From: CAIOSQ01 sp044359885
GTDB lineage: Bacteria; Pseudomonadota; Alphaproteobacteria; CACIAM-22H2
DNA length: 9,778 nucleotides
Direction of reading: 5' to 3'
NCBI GenBank assembly: GCA_044359885.1
Contig: JBIKLI010000151.1
Location: 1 to 9,778, forward strand
Under the pieces are notes generated by a model. That model was given only the letters and a program-made list of their open reading frames with translations. It had not been told where the DNA came from and did no database searches. A program made the position numbers and the translations under genes. How positions within the stretch are numbered: the stretch's first letter is position 1; each line of letters begins with the position of its first letter. Shown here piece after piece: positions 6,897 to 9,778 of this stretch.

Positions 6897-7790
6897 TCAT
6901 CGAAGTACGTCGAAGCCGACGCGCGCCGGAGAGTCCTCGGCGGGTTCTTCGCCCAGGCCCAGGAAGCCATGACCCGTCAGGTCGCAGCTGTCGCGATGGA
7001 CGAAGCGGGGCGCGGCCCCGTTCATGACCACGAACGTGCCGTTGGCGCTCTGATCCGTGAGCATGAACCTGTCGTTGCGCATCTCGATGCGCGCATGCTG
7101 TCGCGAGACCCGCGCATAGGCGACGGTCAGCGAGGCCTCGTCGCTCCGGCCCAGCGTCGCGCTGGGCGACGCCGCGGAGATCTCGACCGAACGGCCGCCG
7201 GCGGAGAGGACCATCCTGATGGCGGCCGATCTCATCGTCGGCGCGGTCGCCGACGGCGCGATCCGCATCGTCGTCGCTTCCTCGGCGCGCCACATCACCT
7301 CGCAGATCTCGATCGGCTCCGCCTTGCCCTTGACCTCGACCCAGCCGATCTGACGACAGTCGCGCCGGGCGCGAGGATCGAGCAGAGCGACCGTGGGGCC
7401 GGTCGTCAGGATCTCGCCGGCCTTGGCCTGAGCCGCCATGCGCGCCGCGATGTTGACGGCGTCGCCGAATACATCGTCGTCGACGGTGAGAACGGGTCCG
7501 AAATGCAGGCCCACGCGGATCGCCATGCGCCGGCCACCGGCCGGCGGCAGTTCGAGGATCGCGTCCTGCATGCCGATCGCCGCGGCGACCGCCTGCGTCG
7601 CGGTGTCGAACGTCGCCATCAGCTCGTCGCCGATGGTCTTGACCACGCGCCCACCCATTCTCTGCGTGACGCGCGCGAGCACCGCGAGGCCGCCTCCGAC
7701 CACCTCCCTCGCGCGCGCGTCGCCAAGCGCCTCGTAGAGCCGCGTACTGCCGGCGATGTCGGCGAAGATGATGGCGAGCGTTGCATCCAT
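6897..7790 (-). CDS. Class III adenylate cyclase fused to a C-terminal FHA domain
   Basis: This soluble 297-residue protein joins a class III nucleotide cyclase domain (about 1-168) to an FHA domain (about 190-297). The cyclase motifs look complete: metal ligands D11 (FADIAGST) and D55 (KTIGDEL), the purine-selecting pair K51 and D106 (DVFGDAVN), and transition-state N113 and R117 (VNIAARM). The Lys/Asp pair predicts ATP rather than GTP as substrate. The FHA part has TLGRSDEASLTV (212-223), VSRQHARI (228-235) and SANGTF (248-253), the phosphothreonine-binding loops. No membrane segment is seen. By inference it makes cAMP in response to a phosphorylated partner, possibly one shared with the T6SS Ser/Thr kinase pathway. 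The ATG at 7790 is preferred over a TTG two codons upstream because AGGTAG then has a workable spacer. The family commonly has GDG where this has GDEL; the change leaves the metal Asp intact. It is divergent from the plus-strand gene at 8056. Confidence 0.93.
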   Translation of the reverse strand: MDATLAIIFADIAGSTRLYEALGDARAREVVGGGLAVLARVTQRMGGRVVKTIGDELMATFDTATQAVAAAIGMQDAILELPPAGGRRMAIRVGLHFGPVLTVDDDVFGDAVNIAARMAAQAKAGEILTTGPTVALLDPRARRDCRQIGWVEVKGKAEPIEICEVMWRAEEATTMRIAPSATAPTMRSAAIRMVLSAGGRSVEISAASPSATLGRSDEASLTVAYARVSRQHARIEMRNDRFMLTDQSANGTFVVMNGAAPRFVHRDSCDLTGHGFLGLGEEPAEDSPARVGFDVLR

Positions 7791-8055
7791 GCGCAAAGCT
7801 ACCTAGTCGCAATTGCCGCTTTCGCTATGGGGAAGATATCCCATAAACTTTGCGGACGTTCCATAATCGTAGCAGATTGCGCCGAATCTCTGCGTCCTGC
7901 GAATGATCGATCCGGTTTCGAATGCGTGGGTTCCGGGGATCGACTGGAAGTGATCGTCGGCGGGCGCTATCGTTTCCGGGAGGGAGTGCCGACGCGATGC
8001 GATCAGACGAAGAATTCGCGCCAATGGCGTTTCGGGGCGATCGAAGAGGTGCCGG
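7791..8055. promoter_or_regulatory. Divergent regulatory gap between cyclase-FHA gene and tagH-side operon
   Basis: This 265-base region lies between oppositely directed genes and is visibly less GC-rich on its left side, as expected for back-to-back promoters. It contains an inverted repeat TATGGG (7826-7831) / CCCATA (7840-7845) with an 8-base spacer, 36-55 bases upstream of the cyclase ATG, which could be an operator. AT-rich stretches such as CATAATCG near 7863 could form part of a -10, but I cannot pair them with a convincing -35. The right part holds a 20-codon upstream ORF, listed separately. The promoter assignment is from gene geometry rather than motif match. Confidence 0.5.
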
Positions 8056-8059
8056 GTGA
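7997..8059 (+). CDS. Possible 20-residue leader peptide with stop overlapping the next start
   Basis: An ATG at 7997 follows a strong Shine-Dalgarno, GGGAGGGAG at 7978-7986, with a 10-base spacer. It opens a 20-codon frame (MRSDEEFAPMAFRGDRRGAG) whose TGA (8057-8059) overlaps the GTG start at 8056 in a GTGA junction. That geometry is classic for translational coupling. The peptide itself has no recognisable motif. Chance mini-ORFs are common in GC-rich DNA, so this may be fortuitous; the Shine-Dalgarno quality is the main argument in favour. Confidence 0.3.
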   Translation: MRSDEEFAPMAFRGDRRGAG

Positions 8060-8640
8060 ACCCGCCGGTCAAACTGGACATCGCGTTCCAGCCGCTCGTC
8101 GCGTCATTGGAGCTTGGCCCCGAAATGCGCGAGGCGGTCGGTTCCTGCGCGACCGCAGCCGAAGCGATCGCGGTTCTCGAGGGCAGGGGAGGGTTCGCCG
8201 ATGCCGCGCGCGTCGTCGCCCACGCCTTGCCCAAGCGCGAGGCCGTGTGGTGGGCCTGCATGTGCGCACGCTCCGTTCCAGGGCGTCCGCGGCGGGCGGA
8301 AGACGAGGCCGCGCTCGGGGCGGCCGAGGCATGGGTGCGCCGCCCCGAGGAGGCGGCGCGCCGCGCCGCGCACGCGGCCGCGGCCAGAGCGGGGTTCTCG
8401 AGCGCGGAAGCATGGGCTGCCATGGCCGCCTTCTGGTCCGGTGGCAGCATGGCGCCGGAGGGTCAGCCGGTCGTTCCCCCTGCCGAGGATCTCACCGGCA
8501 AGGCGGCGATCGGAAGCGTCCTCATCGCGGCCTCGCGACACGAACCGCATCGGGGCGAGGAGCGCCTGCGTCGGTTTCTGGGGGCGGCGCGCGACATCGC
8601 GTCCGGCGGTGCCGGCCGCCTTGCCGAGGAGACGGGCTAG
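8056..8640 (+). CDS. Small T6SS-neighbourhood protein of unknown function (DUF6931-like?)
   Basis: This is a 194-residue, Ala-rich, mostly helical protein with no signal peptide or membrane segment, so it is probably cytosolic. Its most distinctive parts are HALPKREAVWWACMCAR (56-72), EAWAAMAAFWSGGSMAP (118-134) and DLTGKAAIGSVLIAASRHEP (145-164). I recall this pattern from a family of unknown function labelled DUF6931 found near T6SS FHA genes, but I could not verify that here. No catalytic motif is apparent. The start is GTG with AGAGG at 8045-8049 (spacer 6 bases); no ATG in frame gives a better start. The gene lies 49 bases before tagH on the same strand and is probably co-transcribed with it, which suggests an accessory or regulatory role with the FHA scaffold. 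Confidence 0.75.
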   Translation: MNPPVKLDIAFQPLVASLELGPEMREAVGSCATAAEAIAVLEGRGGFADAARVVAHALPKREAVWWACMCARSVPGRPRRAEDEAALGAAEAWVRRPEEAARRAAHAAAARAGFSSAEAWAAMAAFWSGGSMAPEGQPVVPPAEDLTGKAAIGSVLIAASRHEPHRGEERLRRFLGAARDIASGGAGRLAEETG

Positions 8641-8642
8641 GC

Positions 8643-8690
8643 ATGTCGTCAGTTCCGCGCCGGCGACCACGGGCGAATCGAGGCGGGTGA
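8643..8690 (+). other. 15-codon mini-ORF bridging the small gene and tagH
   Basis: An ATG at 8643, with GAGGAG at 8626-8631 inside the end of the preceding gene, opens 15 codons (MSSVPRRRPRANRGG). The TGA at 8688-8690 overlaps the tagH ATG in a TGATG junction. It fills the whole gap between the two genes and could carry ribosomes from one to the other. It is rich in arginine, as random frames in GC-rich DNA tend to be, so a protein product is doubtful. Confidence 0.2.
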
Positions 8691-9778
8691 TGCTGCAACT
8701 GGCCCTCCTGCGCTGTCCTGATCAGGTGACGCCCGAAAGCCGTCGTTCGGCCGGCCGGGACATCGTGCTCGGCCGCGGCGCGGAATGCGACTGGGTCCTG
8801 GCCGATCCCGATCGTGTGCTGTCCAAGCGGCATTGCAGCGTGGAATTCCGCGGCGGCGCATGGCAACTGCGTGACCTGTCCACCAATGGGACCTTCGTCA
8901 ACAAGGCGGAACAGCCGGTCGGACGCGATCTCGTGGTGCCGCTCTCCGATGGCGATCGGATCGCCTTCGGGCCTTATGAATTCGAGGTGCGAATCGAGGC
9001 CGAGCCGGCCGCCGGCCTGTCTTCGACGGCTGGCCGCGGCATGCCGTCGCCCAATCCCGTGTTCGATCCCTTCGCGCCGCCGCCGGCCGCGGCGGGAGGG
9101 ACGGACCCGTTCCCGCCCGCGAATGCGGCGCGCGGCGGCGCGCTGCCTGGCGACTGGAACCCGTTCGCCGAGGAACCGCCGCAATCGCCGGCGTTCGGAA
9201 ATCGCAATCCGGCGATCGCGGACGCATTCGCGCCGCCGCCGGTACGGCCGTTGGCGCGGCTGCCGGACGACTGGGACCTGGACCAGCCGCCGGCCCCATC
9301 GCCGGCCCCATCGCCGGCCCCATCGCCGGGGCGTGCGCCGCCGCCTGTTGCCGGCGGACTGCCCTCGGATTGGGACCCGCTCGCCGATCTTCAACCGGAT
9401 GCGGTCCAGGCTGCGCCGCCGGCGCCGGCTTCGATGCCGCCGCCCGAGACGGCGCCGCTCGTCGTCGCTCCGGTCTCTGCCGCCCCGGCGCCGCCGGCCT
9501 CCGGCGCGACCGGTGCGTCTGCCGACGTCTTGCTCGACGCCTTCCTTCGGGGGGCGGGCATCGGGCGCGAAGCGATCCCGGCCGGCGATCCGGTGGCGGC
9601 GATGCGCCGCGCCGGCGAAGCGATGGCCGCCCTTGTGGCCGGGATCCGGTCGCTGTTGATCGCCCGGGCGGACGTCAAGCGCGAGTTCCGCATCGAACAG
9701 ACGATGCTGCGCCGGGCGAACAACAATCCGCTCAAGTTCGCCGCCACCGACGAGGCCGCGCTGGCGGCGCTGATCGGC
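8690..9778 (+). CDS. tagH: T6SS FHA-domain scaffold protein TagH (Fha/ImpI-like), 3'-truncated
   Basis: This gene is open from the ATG at 8690 to the window end (363 codons, no stop), so its 3' end is missing. TagH/Fha proteins bind phosphothreonine and control T6SS assembly downstream of the PpkA kinase and PppA phosphatase. The N-terminal FHA domain (about 5-101) shows IVLGRGAECDWVL (25-37), LSKRHCSVEF (44-53) and DLSTNGTFVN (62-71). A long Pro/Ala linker (about 105-278) follows. The C-terminal T6SS-FHA domain begins near 279 (DVLLDAFLRGAGI) and continues through MAALVAGIRSLLIARADVKREF to QTMLRRANNNPLKFA (337-351), a segment highly characteristic of TagH. The linker carries three LPxDW motifs at 152-156, 191-195 and 224-228. 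The start has GAGG at 8680-8683, spacer 6 bases; a GTG one codon earlier is possible. Together with the gene upstream it forms a plus-strand operon diverging from the cyclase-FHA gene. Confidence 0.95.
   Translation, partial: MLQLALLRCPDQVTPESRRSAGRDIVLGRGAECDWVLADPDRVLSKRHCSVEFRGGAWQLRDLSTNGTFVNKAEQPVGRDLVVPLSDGDRIAFGPYEFEVRIEAEPAAGLSSTAGRGMPSPNPVFDPFAPPPAAAGGTDPFPPANAARGGALPGDWNPFAEEPPQSPAFGNRNPAIADAFAPPPVRPLARLPDDWDLDQPPAPSPAPSPAPSPGRAPPPVAGGLPSDWDPLADLQPDAVQAAPPAPASMPPPETAPLVVAPVSAAPAPPASGATGASADVLLDAFLRGAGIGREAIPAGDPVAAMRRAGEAMAALVAGIRSLLIARADVKREFRIEQTMLRRANNNPLKFAATDEAALAALIG
9289..9324 (+). repeat. Three perfect 12-bp tandem repeats in the tagH linker
   Basis: GCCGGCCCCATC occurs three times without mismatch at 9289-9300, 9301-9312 and 9313-9324, followed by a partial GCCGG. 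In the tagH frame it encodes PAPS-type repeats in the disordered linker. Twelve-base units keep the frame, so slippage would change linker length only. The absence of mismatches suggests recent expansion. Confidence 0.85.

Noticed and set aside
6684..8690. A 668-codon open frame on the plus strand across the cyclase gene and the divergent region
   Set aside because: It is antisense to the well-supported cyclase-FHA gene, is rich in Arg/Gly/Asp low-complexity sequence, and matches no domain. Long open antisense frames are expected in very GC-rich coding DNA.
9289..9329. Short regular repeats as a CRISPR-like array
   Set aside because: The 12-base units are directly tandem with no spacers and lie in frame inside tagH.
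8814..9659. A 281-codon plus-strand frame and several minus-strand frames over the right end
   Set aside because: The frame starting at 8690 encodes an unmistakable FHA plus TagH C-terminal domain; the others are Arg-rich shadows, including one that turns the 12-bp repeats into GRRW units.

Overview
The window is a segment of a type VI secretion system (T6SS) locus from a very GC-rich Gram-negative bacterium. It is most likely a proteobacterium, and an alphaproteobacterium is my best guess from the protein style and gene mix; no ribosomal or other marker gene is present to prove it. All recognisable genes belong to, or sit naturally beside, a T6SS. There are no tRNA, rRNA, CRISPR, IS or phage-integration features.

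Layout. (1) 1-5028, plus strand, is the sheath recycling and tail spike block: a 5'-truncated clpV/tssH, then hcp (tssD), vgrG (tssI) and a minimal PAAR tip gene. A strong GC hairpin lies between hcp and vgrG, and the PAAR gene is spaced for translational coupling to vgrG. (2) 5015-7790, minus strand, is an inverted three-gene block. In transcription order it holds an adenylate cyclase domain fused to an FHA domain, an exported OmpA-type peptidoglycan-binding protein with an Ala/Pro linker, and a membrane-anchored protein with an HExxH...NEA metallopeptidase signature that I cannot assign to a family. The last gene converges on and overlaps the 3' end of the PAAR gene. (3) 8056-9778, plus strand, diverges from the cyclase across a roughly 265-base regulatory gap. 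It holds a small Ala-rich cytosolic protein (194 aa) and a T6SS FHA scaffold gene (tagH/fha, impI-like) that runs off the window end with no stop.

How they fit together. Hcp, VgrG and PAAR form the expelled tube and spike, and ClpV recycles the contracted sheath. TagH/Fha is the usual phosphothreonine-responsive scaffold of T6SS post-translational control. A second FHA domain attached to a catalytically intact-looking class III cyclase suggests that the same locus links phospho-signalling to cyclic nucleotide production. The OmpA-like protein may anchor the apparatus to peptidoglycan. The adjacent predicted periplasmic metallopeptidase could remodel the envelope for assembly or, less likely, be a cargo effector. 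VgrG and PAAR both lack toxin extensions, so no obvious effector is encoded here apart from that candidate.

The parts most worth a second look are the unassigned HEIGH/NEA protein, the cyclase-FHA fusion inside the T6SS block, the hcp-vgrG hairpin, and two mini-ORFs whose stop codons overlap the starts of the two plus-strand genes at the right end.
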